Source: Halomonas saccharevitans
GTDB taxonomy: Bacteria > Pseudomonadota > Gammaproteobacteria > Pseudomonadales > Halomonadaceae
Assembly (NCBI RefSeq): GCF_900116405.1
Contig: NZ_FPAQ01000003.1
Location: 1 to 64,000 of the forward strand
Direction: 5' to 3'
DNA: 64,000 nucleotides
The notes below the pieces were generated by a model. It saw only the letters and a program-made list of their open reading frames with translations, ran no database searches and was not told where the DNA came from. This document shows, piece after piece, positions 44,095 through 53,044 of this stretch; within the stretch, counting starts at the first letter, position 1, and every line of letters begins with the position of its first letter. The position numbers were made by a program, and so were the translations under genes.

Positions 44095-44727
44095 CTAGGG
44101 CGTCTCGGGGGCCGCGCCGGCGGCCGTCTTCCGAGGTTCCACCTCACGGCCCAGCAGCTCGTGGAACAGTACCTGCTCGAAGGCCTCCATGGGCGCCAGC
44201 GACTTGGTGGTCTTGGCGCGCAGCATGGCGCCCTGCCAGCCGGCCAGGATGAAGCCGGCAAGGCGCTCGGCATCGAGGTCCTCGGCCACCTCACCGGCCG
44301 CGCGGGCCTCCTCGAGGCACACCACCAGGTGCCGTTCCCACTGGCGAAACACCTGATCGAGCCGCGCGCGAAACGCCTCGCTGCGCGAGGAGAGTTCCTG
44401 ACCGAGGTTGCCGATCAGACAGCCCCGTGCGTGATCGCAGGAGTGCATGTCGATCCGGCCGGCCTCGAAGTAACGGCGTAGGCGCGCCAGTGGCGGCTGA
44501 TCCGGCGCCTGGAGGATGGCCACCAGGCGGGCATCATACTGCTCGGCGAAGGCGTCGATCACGGCCAGGCCGAAATCTTCCTTGCTCGAGAAGTAATGGT
44601 AGAAGGAGCCCTTGGGGACTCCGGCCCGGCTCAGCACCGCGTTGATGCCGGTGGCGTTGAAGCCCTGCTCGGCGATCAGCTCGGCGCCGATCTGGATCAG
44701 CTTGTCACGGGTGGCTTGCGTCTTCAT
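44095..44727 (-). CDS. TetR-family regulator (NemR/AcuR-like), 210 aa
   Basis: An N-terminal helix-turn-helix (about 4-50: [45 protein letters not shown]) and a C-terminal all-helical ligand domain with Cys residues in [20 protein letters not shown] (about 93-112). In NemR-type repressors Cys residues sense electrophiles, so a reactive-aldehyde or quinone sensor is plausible. ATG 44727 begins the conserved domain. Matching palindromes lie before its own start and before the downstream SDR gene, indicating autoregulation and control of the SDR. Confidence 0.85.
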   Translation of the reverse strand: MKTQATRDKLIQIGAELIAEQGFNATGINAVLSRAGVPKGSFYHYFSSKEDFGLAVIDAFAEQYDARLVAILQAPDQPPLARLRRYFEAGRIDMHSCDHARGCLIGNLGQELSSRSEAFRARLDQVFRQWERHLVVCLEEARAAGEVAEDLDAERLAGFILAGWQGAMLRAKTTKSLAPMEAFEQVLFHELLGREVEPRKTAAGAAPETP

Positions 44728-44738
44728 ACGGCAAAGAA

Positions 44739-44753
44739 TAGACCAGTCGTCTA
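44739..44753. promoter_or_regulatory. Candidate TetR operator upstream of the TetR gene
   Basis: TAGAC-CAGTC-GTCTA lies 11 bases before the TetR start. It shares TAGACCAGTC with the site at 44011. The position so near the start codon fits autorepression. Confidence 0.65.
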
Positions 44754-44779
44754 GTGGCGTCAAACCCCGCCGGATTCGG

Positions 44780-45340
44780 TCAGTCCAACAGGGCGGCGAA
44801 CTGCTTCAGCCAGGCCGGGTGGGCCGGCCAGGCCGGTGCGGAGACCAGCATACCACTGGTGACGGCCTGATCGACGGCGATCTCGGCGAAGTCGCCGCCG
44901 GCCAGGCGCACCTCCGGCGCACAGGCGGGGTAGGCCGAGACGCGAAAACCCTCGAGCGGCACCGCCGCCGCCAGCAGCTGGGCGCCATGGCAGATGGCCG
45001 CCGTCGGCTTGTCGTTCTCGAAGAAGTGTCGAACCACCTCCAGCACGCGCTCATCGAGACGCAGGTATTCCGGGGCGCGCCCGCCGGGCACGACCAGGCC
45101 GTCGTAGTCCTCGGCGCTCACCTCGGCGAAGGTGGCGTTGAGGACGAAGTCGTGGCCGGGCTTCTCGGAGTAGGTCTGGTCGCCCTCGAAGTCGTGGATG
45201 GCGGTGCGCACCTTGTCGCCCTCGCGCTTGTCGGGACAGACGGCATCGACCGTGTGCCCCATGGCCTGCAGGGCCTGGAAGGGCACCATGATCTCGTAGT
45301 CCTCGACGTAGTCGCCGGCGATCAGCAAGAGTCTGGCCAT
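44780..45340 (-). CDS. DJ-1/PfpI-family protein, 186 aa
   Basis: A glutamine-amidotransferase-like flavodoxin fold. [22 protein letters not shown] contains the conserved Glu, and the nucleophile elbow is [13 protein letters not shown] (Cys about 114, followed by His). The class includes protein deglycases, glyoxalase III and stress chaperones. GAGGAGATTCCC precedes the ATG. It lies just upstream of the TetR gene on the same strand (gap 52 bases, containing the operator), so electrophile or glyoxal stress may be the common theme. Confidence 0.88.
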   Translation of the reverse strand: MARLLLIAGDYVEDYEIMVPFQALQAMGHTVDAVCPDKREGDKVRTAIHDFEGDQTYSEKPGHDFVLNATFAEVSAEDYDGLVVPGGRAPEYLRLDERVLEVVRHFFENDKPTAAICHGAQLLAAAVPLEGFRVSAYPACAPEVRLAGGDFAEIAVDQAVTSGMLVSAPAWPAHPAWLKQFAALLD

Positions 45341-45527
45341 GGGAATCTCCTCGTTGGGGTGAGCCCCTGGACGCGGGCTCGCGGTCAGTGATGCGACAGA
45401 CGCCGCACTTCACCGCAAGCCTAGCAGCCCCGCCGGGCACCGCCGAGGCGCATTGGCGCTCGCCTCGGGAACCCCACGGCTCGCCTGGACTCTCATCCCT
45501 GCCGACCGAGCGCCCTGGAGCGTCAAC

Positions 45528-46196
45528 ATGTCCTCACTGCCACGATATCGCCGCGCCCTGCTGCTCGTACTGCTGCCCTTTCTGTTGCTGGCCGGCGGCG
45601 GCGTGCTCGCCGCCGAGCCGCGCCCCTTCGAGGCCCGCTATCACCTGGAAGTCGACGGCTGGCCGAACGCCACCATCGAGCATCGTCTCTCCCGCGACGG
45701 GACCCAGTGGCTGAGCGATATGCGTGCCGACATCACGCTGGCCCAGGGCCGCGAGCGCAGCCGCTTCCTCGCCGGCGAGACCGTGCGCTCGCTGCACTAC
45801 GCCAGCGGCTATTCACTGCTGGGCGTCGGCAAGCGCTACGCCCTCGACCACGAGGCTCTGGCCCGGCTGCCCGACCGCCAGGCGGCGCTGTTCGAGCTGT
45901 CACGACGCGCCACGGCCGCAGAGTGCACCGCCCCCTGCCGGCTTCGCTACCTCGACCATCGCGGTCGCGAGACCCTGGTCGAGTACCGGCTGCTGCCGCG
46001 CACCGCGCTCTCGCTGCCGGCCGGCAACTTCGAGGCCGTGCGAGTAGAGGTCATCGAGCCCGACGAGCCGGATCGACAACTGCGCTTCAGCTTCCACCCC
46101 GGCGTGCCCGGCCTGCTGCTCGCCATGGAGTATCACCGCGACGGCGAGCGGCGCAGCCGCCTGTCGCTGAGCGAGCTCGACCTGCCCCCGCGCTGA
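45528..46196 (+). CDS. DUF3108-domain periplasmic protein, 222 aa
   Basis: A signal peptide (MSSLPRYRRALLLVLLPFLLLAGGGVLA) is followed by a beta-rich domain that begins PFEARYHLEVDGWPNATIEHRLSRDG. It contains TLVEYRLLPRTALSLPAGNFEAVRVEVI and ends with a short C-terminal tail. Homologues are small exported beta-barrel-like proteins of unknown function (DUF3108). The open frame upstream to 45453 lacks signal-peptide character. It precedes lysO by 83 bases, and the link is not obvious. Confidence 0.78.
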   Translation: MSSLPRYRRALLLVLLPFLLLAGGGVLAAEPRPFEARYHLEVDGWPNATIEHRLSRDGTQWLSDMRADITLAQGRERSRFLAGETVRSLHYASGYSLLGVGKRYALDHEALARLPDRQAALFELSRRATAAECTAPCRLRYLDHRGRETLVEYRLLPRTALSLPAGNFEAVRVEVIEPDEPDRQLRFSFHPGVPGLLLAMEYHRDGERRSRLSLSELDLPPR

Positions 46197-46279
46197 GCGC
46201 GCTTCCTCCCCGAAGGGAAATTGACTAGAGTGGGCGGCTTTCGGTCGCCGCCGGCGACCACGACGGGAAGGGAGTCTCG

Positions 46280-47206
46280 ATGCTGAGCGGTCTGCTGATC
46301 GTGCTGTTGCCCCTGGTGCTGGGCTACCTGGTCCGGGTCCGCGATCCCCGATGGATGACGCCGATCAATCACGGCGTCAACGCCTCGATCTACGTGATCC
46401 TGCTGCTGATGGGCGTGAGCCTCGCCGGGCTCGACGACCTGGGCGGCCAGCTCTCTCGCCTGGGGAGCCAGGCACTGCTGCTGTTCGCGGTGATCTCGAC
46501 CTGCAACCTGACCGCCCTGTGGTGGCTGTCGCGTCGACTGGGCCATACCGCCGGCACCTCCACGGTGGTGGCCGGGGCGCCCACCAGCAAGCTCGCCGCC
46601 ATGCTAGGCTCGCTGGCGCTGGTGGCAGTGGTGGTAGCCGGCGTGGTGATCGGCCTGCTGCTGGAGTGGCTGACCGGCAGCGGCCTGTTCGCGCTCGCCG
46701 AGCGCCTGGCGGAGTGGGTGCTCTACGCGCTTCTGGCGCTGATCGGCTGCCAGCTGCGCAACTCCGGCATGCCCTTGCGCCAGATCGTGCTCAACCGCTT
46801 CGGCCTGGCCATCGCCCTGACCCTGGGCGCCAGCTCGCTGCTCGGCGGCCTGCTCGCCGCGCCGCTGCTGGATCTCGCCTGGAACGAGGGCCTTGCCATG
46901 GCGGCCGGCTTCGGCTGGTACTCGCTCTCCGGCATCCTGATCGGCGACCAGCTCGGCCCACTGCTGGGCGGCGTGGCCTTCTTCAACGACCTGGCCCGGG
47001 AGCTGCTCGCCTTCGTGCTGATCCCGCTGGTGATCCGCCGCCACGCGGCGCTGGCCATCGGCTACGGCGGCGCCACCTCCATGGACTTCACCCTGCCGGT
47101 GATCCAGCAGCACGGCGGCGTCGCCTGCGTGCCGGTGGCCGTGGTCTCGGGCTTCATCCTCTCGCTGCTCTCGCCACCGCTGATCCTGTTTTTGCTCACG
47201 CTGTGA
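46280..47206 (+). CDS. lysO: LysO-family lysine exporter (YbjE/DUF340), 308 aa
   Basis: About eight to ten membrane helices. The family hallmarks are GAPTSKLAAMLGSLALV in the first half and GFGWYSLSGILIGDQLGPLLGGVAFFNDLARELLAF in the second; the GWYSLSG motif with a following acidic pair (NDLAREL) is diagnostic. E. coli LysO exports lysine and toxic analogues such as thialysine. A strongly hydrophobic end (SGFILSLLSPPLILFLLTL) completes the chain. It is not visibly coupled to the two-component genes 98 bases downstream. Confidence 0.86.
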   Translation: MLSGLLIVLLPLVLGYLVRVRDPRWMTPINHGVNASIYVILLLMGVSLAGLDDLGGQLSRLGSQALLLFAVISTCNLTALWWLSRRLGHTAGTSTVVAGAPTSKLAAMLGSLALVAVVVAGVVIGLLLEWLTGSGLFALAERLAEWVLYALLALIGCQLRNSGMPLRQIVLNRFGLAIALTLGASSLLGGLLAAPLLDLAWNEGLAMAAGFGWYSLSGILIGDQLGPLLGGVAFFNDLARELLAFVLIPLVIRRHAALAIGYGGATSMDFTLPVIQQHGGVACVPVAVVSGFILSLLSPPLILFLLTL

Positions 47207-47303
47207 GCCACGGGCGGCCTTGCCGCCGCGTGCGCGAGGCTTTCGACAACCTGCACATTGGCTGCACAGAGCCTGAACGAAGGCTGCACGCCGCGCGGCG
47301 AGA

Positions 47304-48797
47304 ATGATCGATACTCTCGCTGCCTCTCTCGCCGCCCCTCGCTTTCGGAGCCTGCCCATGCGCGCGCCTCGCCTCCCCCGCCCGGCCGTCTCGCGACTCG
47401 GCATCAAACTGTTCGCGATCATCCTGGTGGTCAACGTGGCCATTTCGGGGCTGGTGTTCCTGGCCGTCTCGCGCAGCCTCGATCAGGGCTTCATCGAGTA
47501 CCTCGACAAGACCCAGACCCGTCGCGCCGAGACCCTGGCCGAGGGGCTCGCCGAGGAGTGGGCGAGCCGCGACGACTGGCAGTGGCTGCGCCAGTCGCCG
47601 CGCGCCTGGCACCGACTGGTGCGCCGTCAGCTGTGGCCCGGCGACACGCCGCCGCCGGAGGGCATCGAGCGGCGCCTGGGCGATCCCAAGGACTTCGTGC
47701 TCCACGACGCCGGCGGCCTGCCGGTGATCGGCCTGCCCCCGGACGGCGACCAGGAGGCGGCGGAACTTCGCTGGCTGCCCATCGAGAGCGACGGCGAGGA
47801 GGTCGGCATGCTCGGCTACCGGCCGCCCCAGCAGCTGATGGCGCGCATGGATCGCATCTTCCTCTCCCGCCAGCAGCGCAACCTGGGCATCATCGTCGCC
47901 GCCCTGGGGCTGGCCTCGCTGCTGCTGGCCGGCGGCCTCTCCTGGTGGCTGGGGCGGCGCACCCGCGGCATGGCCCGGGCCACCCGGCGCCTCACCGAGG
48001 GCGACTACAGCACCCGCCTGGCCGAACACGGCCGCGACGAGCTGGCGAGCCTGGCCCACGACTTCAACGTCCTGGCGGCGACCCTGGAGGCCAGCCGTGA
48101 GGCGCGCAACCGATGGGTCTCGGACATCGCCCACGAGCTGCGCACGCCGCTCGCCGTGCTGCGCGGCGAGATCGAGGCGATGCAGGACGGCATCCGCGCG
48201 CTGGACGCCGACAACCTGCACTCGCTGGCCCAGGAGGTGGGCCAGCTCGAGCGCCTGGTCGCCGATCTGCGGTTGCTCTCCCAGAGCGATGCCGGCGCCC
48301 TGGAGGTCCAGCTGGCCCCGCTGGACCTGGCCGAGAGCCTCGCCTCGCGCCTCGATGAGGCCGCGGGCTGGCTCGACGACAGCGGCATCCGCCTGGAGCG
48401 CGAGGTCGACGGGCCGGCCTGGATCCGCGGCGACGTCCAGCGCCTGCGCCAGCTGTGGAACAACCTGATCGACAATACCTGCGCCTACACCCGCTCGCCG
48501 GGGCGGCTGCGCGTGCGCCTGGCCTGTCGCGATGGCCAGGTGCGAGTGACCTGGGAGGACAGCGCTCCCGGGGTGCCCGAGGCCGACCTGCCGCGGCTCA
48601 CCGAGCGACTCTACCGAGTCGAGGGGTCGCGCAATCGCGCCAGCGGCGGCAGCGGCCTGGGGCTCTCGATCGCCACCGCCCTGGCTCGCGCCCACGGCGC
48701 CCACATGGAGGCCTCGCCCTCCGCGCTCGGCGGGCTATGCTGGACCCTGACCTTCACCGCCATCCAGGACCATTCGTCCAGGGAGGACGCCGCATGA
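47304..48797 (+). CDS. BaeS-like sensor histidine kinase, 497 aa (or 479)
   Basis: Two membrane helices (about 30-55 and 190-215) frame a periplasmic sensor domain of about 135 residues. Then HAMP (about 216-268), the HisKA box SDIAHELRTPLAVLRGEIEAM (His about 276), and HATPase_c with NNLIDNTCAYTRSPG, WEDSAPGVP and GGSGLGLSIATAL. It belongs to the BaeS/CpxA envelope-stress group. ATG 47358 (CGGAG upstream) is an alternative start. The stop overlaps the response-regulator start by ATGA. A His-rich Spy-like gene downstream is the likely target. Confidence 0.9.
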   Translation: MIDTLAASLAAPRFRSLPMRAPRLPRPAVSRLGIKLFAIILVVNVAISGLVFLAVSRSLDQGFIEYLDKTQTRRAETLAEGLAEEWASRDDWQWLRQSPRAWHRLVRRQLWPGDTPPPEGIERRLGDPKDFVLHDAGGLPVIGLPPDGDQEAAELRWLPIESDGEEVGMLGYRPPQQLMARMDRIFLSRQQRNLGIIVAALGLASLLLAGGLSWWLGRRTRGMARATRRLTEGDYSTRLAEHGRDELASLAHDFNVLAATLEASREARNRWVSDIAHELRTPLAVLRGEIEAMQDGIRALDADNLHSLAQEVGQLERLVADLRLLSQSDAGALEVQLAPLDLAESLASRLDEAAGWLDDSGIRLEREVDGPAWIRGDVQRLRQLWNNLIDNTCAYTRSPGRLRVRLACRDGQVRVTWEDSAPGVPEADLPRLTERLYRVEGSRNRASGGSGLGLSIATALARAHGAHMEASPSALGGLCWTLTFTAIQDHSSREDAA

Positions 48798-49504
48798 GTA
48801 ACCATGACGCCGATCCGGCTCAGATCCTGATCGTCGAGGACGAACCCAAGATCGCCCGCCTGGTCGCCGACTACCTCCAGGGCAGCGGCTTCACCAGCCA
48901 CCACCTGGCCCACGGCGATGCCGTGCTGCCCTGGCTCGACGGCCGCGCGACGCGCCCCGAGCTGATCCTGCTCGACCTGATGCTGCCGGGCACCGACGGC
49001 CTGACGCTGTGCCGGGAGGTGCGCCAGCGCTGGCCCGACATCGCCATCGTCATGCTCACCGCGCGGGTCGAGGAGGTCGACCGCCTGCTCGGCCTGGAGC
49101 TGGGTGCCGACGACTACATCTGCAAGCCCTTCAGTCCCCGCGAGGTCGTGGCGCGGATCAAGGCCGTGCTGCGGCGCAGCCGGGCGGCCCAGGATCCCGC
49201 CGCCGGCACCGGCAGCGACCTGGTCCTCGACGAGGAGGGCTGGCGGGCGCTGGCCGACGGCCGTGACCTGGGGCTGACCGCGGTGGAGTTCCAGCTGCTC
49301 AAGGTGATGATGCAGTCGCCCGGGCGCATCTTCGCCCGCGAGCAGCTGATGGATCACATGTACCGCGACCACCGCATTGTCTCCGAGCGCACCGTGGACA
49401 GCCACGTCAAGAAGCTGCGCCGCAAGATCGCCGAGACCTGGCCGGAACGCGAGGTGATCCGCTCGGTCTACGGCGTGGGCTACAAGTATCAGCCGGAGGA
49501 GTAA
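48794..49504 (+). CDS. BaeR-like OmpR-family response regulator, 236 aa
   Basis: The receiver domain (about 9-125) has the acidic pocket VEDEPK, phospho-Asp61 in LILLDLMLPGTDG, Thr in MLTAR and Lys in YICKPFSP. A winged-helix DNA-binding domain follows (about 140-232: LTAVEFQLLKVMMQSPGRIFAREQL then SERTVDSHVKKLRRKI). Translationally coupled to the kinase. BaeR in E. coli activates spy and efflux genes; a Spy/CpxP-like gene begins 197 bases downstream. Confidence 0.92.
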   Translation: MSNHDADPAQILIVEDEPKIARLVADYLQGSGFTSHHLAHGDAVLPWLDGRATRPELILLDLMLPGTDGLTLCREVRQRWPDIAIVMLTARVEEVDRLLGLELGADDYICKPFSPREVVARIKAVLRRSRAAQDPAAGTGSDLVLDEEGWRALADGRDLGLTAVEFQLLKVMMQSPGRIFAREQLMDHMYRDHRIVSERTVDSHVKKLRRKIAETWPEREVIRSVYGVGYKYQPEE

Positions 49505-49701
49505 GCGCCGGAGGCGCGCTACAGGGTAGAGCGCAGGAGAAGTGCAGTAGGAGCGCTGGAGGAGAGAGCGCCGGAGGAACGCTAGAATGGAGAAGCCGGC
49601 GGATTCACGGCTTTTGCACCGTCGCTGCATGCCGGCTGCACATCGAGCGACGAGACTGGCACCGTCATCCCGACCCGCCCGGGTCCCCAAGGAGTCCTGC
49701 C
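49505..49701 (+). promoter_or_regulatory. Region between the response regulator and the Spy-like gene
   Basis: A 197-base non-coding gap, rich in short GGAG-containing repeats (GCGCxGGAGGA-like units, 49507-49590). The promoter of the Spy-like gene and a BaeR-type site are expected here. No terminator hairpin is evident, so read-through from the two-component genes is possible. Confidence 0.35.
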
Positions 49702-50487
49702 ATGATGAAACGCTCGCCCACCCGTCCCCTGCTGGCCCCTTCGCTGCTGGCCCTTTCCCTCCTGGTCACGGCCGTCGCCTCCGTCTCGCCCTCGGCTCTC
49801 GCCTCCTCCGGCGACCGGGGCGGGCACCATGCCCCCCCTCACGCCGACCATCACGACGGTCATCACGGAAGCCATCTCGAAGGCCATCGCTCGGGCGATC
49901 ACGGCCGACACCACCGCGGTCACCCTGACGACCACCGCCGCGCCCTCTTCGAGCGCGCCGGCATCGACGACGAGACCCGCGAGGCCCTGGAGGCCGCCCG
50001 CACCGAGCACCGCGAGGCGGTTCGTGAACTGCGTGAGACGCACCGCCAGCGCATAGACGAGATCCTCGATGACGAGCAGCGCGAGGCCCTGGCCACGGCG
50101 CGCCAGGCACTTTATGAAGAGCAGCGTCAAGAGTGGCGTAACGAAAGGCGCCAGGCGCATCGCGAGGCCATGCAGCAGCGCCTGACCGCGCTGGTCGACA
50201 CTTGGCAGCTCTCGGACACCGAACGCGAGACGCTTCGCGAGGTCCGCGAGGCGATCTATACCGACATGCAGGCGCTGCGCGCCCGCGAGTTCGATTCACG
50301 TGAGGAGCGTCGCGAGGCGATGCGCGAGCTGCGCGAGGCGCATCAGGAAGCGCTCAGTCGAATCCTCAGCGACGAGCAGCTCGCAGAGATGCGCGAGGCG
50401 ATCGAACCGCGCCGTCGCCATGGCATGGAGAAACATGGCCGCGACGGCGGCAAGGGCAGCGGCCAGGGAGCGTCTCTCAACGACTGA
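49702..50487 (+). CDS. Spy/CpxP-like periplasmic protein with His-rich segment, 261 aa
   Basis: A signal peptide (MMKRSPTRPLLAPSLLALSLLVTAVASVSPSALA) is followed by a His/Gly/Asp-rich metal-binding-like segment (about 40-80, GGHHAPPHADHHDGHHGSHL). A long helical region comes next (about 82-245) with repeated Arg/Glu-rich helices (LREAHQEALSRILSDEQLAEMREA), as in the LTxxQ Spy/CpxP family but longer than the 160-aa norm. Spy is a periplasmic chaperone induced by BaeSR and CpxAR, and metal binding by the His-rich part is inferred. Its position after the BaeSR-like genes supports that regulation. Confidence 0.75.
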   Translation: MMKRSPTRPLLAPSLLALSLLVTAVASVSPSALASSGDRGGHHAPPHADHHDGHHGSHLEGHRSGDHGRHHRGHPDDHRRALFERAGIDDETREALEAARTEHREAVRELRETHRQRIDEILDDEQREALATARQALYEEQRQEWRNERRQAHREAMQQRLTALVDTWQLSDTERETLREVREAIYTDMQALRAREFDSREERREAMRELREAHQEALSRILSDEQLAEMREAIEPRRRHGMEKHGRDGGKGSGQGASLND

Positions 50488-50529
50488 ACCTACCTGCGAC
50501 GACTGAACCTGCCTCGTCCCACCGATATC

Positions 50530-50552
50530 GCGCCCGGCCTCGTGCCGGGCGC
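50530..50552. terminator. Hairpin terminator between convergent Spy-like and LysR genes
   Basis: GCGCCCGGC (50530-50538) pairs with GCCGGGCGC (50544-50552), loop CTCGT. It lies 42 bases after the Spy-like stop and 30 bases beyond the LysR stop. Short direct repeats (CGACTGAACCT, twice) lie between 50477 and 50510. Confidence 0.65.
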
Positions 50553-50582
50553 CGCTGTTGATGGCCGGCTGCGGCCAGCCGC

Positions 50583-51485
50583 TCACTCCCGGGCACAGAG
50601 CTCGTGCAGCCAGTCGCGACAGGCCGCCAGGGCGGGATTGCCCAGGGCATCGGCCCGGTAGGCCAGATAATAGTCGACGCCGGCCGGCAGCCAGGGCTCG
50701 AAGGGGGCCACCAGCCGCCCCGCCCGGAGCTCCTCGCGGACCAGGCTGAAGGGGCCCAGCGCCACGCCCCGCCCGGCCACCGCCTCCATGATCGCCAGGT
50801 ACCAGACGCTGAAGCGCGGCCCCGAGCGGGCGTCCACCTGGGGTGCGCCGGCCATCGCCAGCCACTCGCGCCAGCCGGTCACCCGGGGACCGGGGTGCGG
50901 GTCGAAGATGTGCAGCAGCCGCTGGCGGCCGAGGTCGGCCGGCTCGGTCAGTGGCGCCTCGCCCTCGAGCAGGGCCGGCGCGCACACCGGCGCCAGGGTC
51001 TCGCGCAGCAGCAGCTCAGACACTACGCCCGCCTCCCGCGACGGCCCCAGGCGCACCGCGAGATCGACGTCTTCACGGCGCAGGTCGACGTTGCGCTCGG
51101 TAGCGCCGATGCGCACGTCGACCTCGGGATGGCGGGCGTTGAACTCCCAGAGCCGCGGCACCAGCCATTGCGTGCCCAGCGACGGCGTGACGTTGAGGGT
51201 CAGCACCTGGCCGGCCTCGCGACTCTGCAGCACGCGGGTGGCCTGCTCCAGCCGATCGAAGGCCTCGCTGAGCTCCGGCAGGTAGCGCTCACCCGCCTCG
51301 GTCAGTTCGAGCCCGCGGGCGTGACGGGCGAACAGCGCCACCTCCAGCCAGGCCTCCAGGGCACGGACCTGCTGACTGACCGCCGAGGCGGTGACGTGAA
51401 GCTCCGTGCCGGCGGCGGCAAAGCTCTCGTGGCGAGCGGCGGCCTCGAAGGCGCGAAGGCCGTTGAGGGGTGGGAGTCGGCGCAT
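50583..51485 (-). CDS. LysR-family regulator (GcvA-like), 300 aa
   Basis: An N-terminal helix-turn-helix (about 4-62: LPPLNGLRAFEAAARHESFAAAGTELHVTASAVSQQVRALE) and a C-terminal substrate-binding domain (about 92-295, starting LTLNVTPSLGTQWLVPRLWEF). The N-terminus LPPLNGLRAFEAAAR is characteristic of the GcvA group, which also contains beta-lactamase and amino-acid regulators. It is divergent from the MFS transporter with 140 bases between, the usual LysR-target arrangement. Confidence 0.88.
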   Translation of the reverse strand: MRRLPPLNGLRAFEAAARHESFAAAGTELHVTASAVSQQVRALEAWLEVALFARHARGLELTEAGERYLPELSEAFDRLEQATRVLQSREAGQVLTLNVTPSLGTQWLVPRLWEFNARHPEVDVRIGATERNVDLRREDVDLAVRLGPSREAGVVSELLLRETLAPVCAPALLEGEAPLTEPADLGRQRLLHIFDPHPGPRVTGWREWLAMAGAPQVDARSGPRFSVWYLAIMEAVAGRGVALGPFSLVREELRAGRLVAPFEPWLPAGVDYYLAYRADALGNPALAACRDWLHELCARE

Positions 51486-51625
51486 GGATGACCCTTAGTT
51501 TTTCTTGTGCATCGATGTAGCAAATCGCGTTTGTCAGCATAGCACTGGAGCCCTATTTTACCTGCCTGCGCCGCGTCAGGCGCCGAATCGACAAGCCCCA
51601 CTTTTTCTTTCGTCAGGAGCCACCC

Positions 51626-53002
51626 ATGGCGATCACGGCCCCCCGCCCCGGCACCACTACCGCCTCCGCCGCCTGGAGCCTCTGGGCGCTGCTGCTGGGC
51701 GTCGGCCTGCTGATGCTCGGCAACGGCCTGATGGGCAGCCTGCTGGGCATGCGCGCCGCCGAGGAGGCCTTCGGCAATACCGCCACCGGCTTCATCATGT
51801 CCTCGTACTTCGTGGGCTTCCTGGCGGGCTCGACCCTGACCCCGCGCAAGCTGCGTGAGGTCGGCCATATCCGCGTCTTCGCCGCACTGGCCTCGATCAC
51901 CTCGATCGCCATCCTGGTCCATGTGATGGTCATCGACCCCTGGATCTGGGCCGGCATGCGCCTGGTGACCGGCTTCGCCTACGCCGGCCTCTATGTGGTG
52001 ACCGAGAGCTGGCTCAACGGCTACGCCTCCAACCAGCTGCGCGGCCGCCTGCTGGCCTTCTACATGGTGATCAGCTACCTCGGAATGGGCGGCGGGCAGC
52101 TGATGCTCAACCTGGCCGATCCCAGCGGCGTGATCCTCTTCCTGCTGGTGTCGATCCTGGTGTCGCTGGCGCTGGTGCCGATACTCTTGAGCCATACCCC
52201 GCAGCCGGATACCAGCCAGCCCGAGTCCATGAGCTTGCTGCGGCTGTGCCGCCTCTCGCCGCTGGGCACCATCGGCTGCCTGCTCACCGGCATCGCCAAC
52301 GGCACCGTGTTCGGCATGGGCGCGGTCTATGCCACCCGCTCGGGCATGGCGGTGGACGAGGTCGCCGCCTTCATGGGCGCCTTCATCCTCGGCGGGGCGC
52401 TCCTGCAGTGGCCGCTGGGCAAGCTGTCGGACAAGACCGACCGCCAGAAGGTGATCGTGGTGGTGGCCGGGCTGGCCACCCTGCTGGCGCTGGCCGGCCT
52501 GACGGTAGACGCCGACGCGCCGCTGCTGAGGATATTGCTGGGGGCGGCGCTGGGCGGCACCAGCCTGACCCTCTACTCGCTGTGCCTGGCGACTGCCAAC
52601 GACGACCTGACCTCGAGCCAGGTGATCGCGGCCAGCAGCAGCCTGGTGCTGGCGCTGGGCATCGGCGCCACCCTCGGCCCGGTCAGCACCGGCCTGCTGA
52701 TGGAGTGGCTCGGCCCCGGCGGCTTCATGTGGGACATGGCGGCGATCCATGCCCTGCTTGTCGCCGTCGGCCTCTACTGCCTGGTGCGCTATCCGGGCCA
52801 TGCCTCGGAGACCCACGGCCACTATGTCGCCATGCCGGCGGGTAGCGCGGCGCTGGGCACCACCTGGGCCGAGGAGGCCGCCAACGAGGCCGAGCAGCTG
52901 GAACTCGACCTCGAGGGCGAGCCGGAAGCCGCCGCTTGCGCGCCGGCGGAGAGCGAGGACGCCTGGGCGGATCACGGCGCGCCCCGCCCCTCGCCGCTAT
53001 AG
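51626..53002 (+). CDS. MFS transporter with acidic C-terminal tail, 458 aa
   Basis: Twelve hydrophobic segments run from about 17 to 390. MFS features include MSSYFVGFLAGSTLTPRKLREVGHIRVF (loop 2-3 region) and GKLSDKTDRQKV between helices 8 and 9. It resembles the YcaD/AmpG-like drug or metabolite group. The tail after about residue 395 is cytoplasmic and acidic, ending ESEDAWADHGAPRPSPL. It is divergent from and probably controlled by the LysR gene. Substrate unknown. Confidence 0.85.
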   Translation: MAITAPRPGTTTASAAWSLWALLLGVGLLMLGNGLMGSLLGMRAAEEAFGNTATGFIMSSYFVGFLAGSTLTPRKLREVGHIRVFAALASITSIAILVHVMVIDPWIWAGMRLVTGFAYAGLYVVTESWLNGYASNQLRGRLLAFYMVISYLGMGGGQLMLNLADPSGVILFLLVSILVSLALVPILLSHTPQPDTSQPESMSLLRLCRLSPLGTIGCLLTGIANGTVFGMGAVYATRSGMAVDEVAAFMGAFILGGALLQWPLGKLSDKTDRQKVIVVVAGLATLLALAGLTVDADAPLLRILLGAALGGTSLTLYSLCLATANDDLTSSQVIAASSSLVLALGIGATLGPVSTGLLMEWLGPGGFMWDMAAIHALLVAVGLYCLVRYPGHASETHGHYVAMPAGSAALGTTWAEEAANEAEQLELDLEGEPEAAACAPAESEDAWADHGAPRPSPL

Positions 53003-53044
53003 CTATAGTGAGGTCTGGCTAGTGCCCGTGAGTGGTGACCGCGC

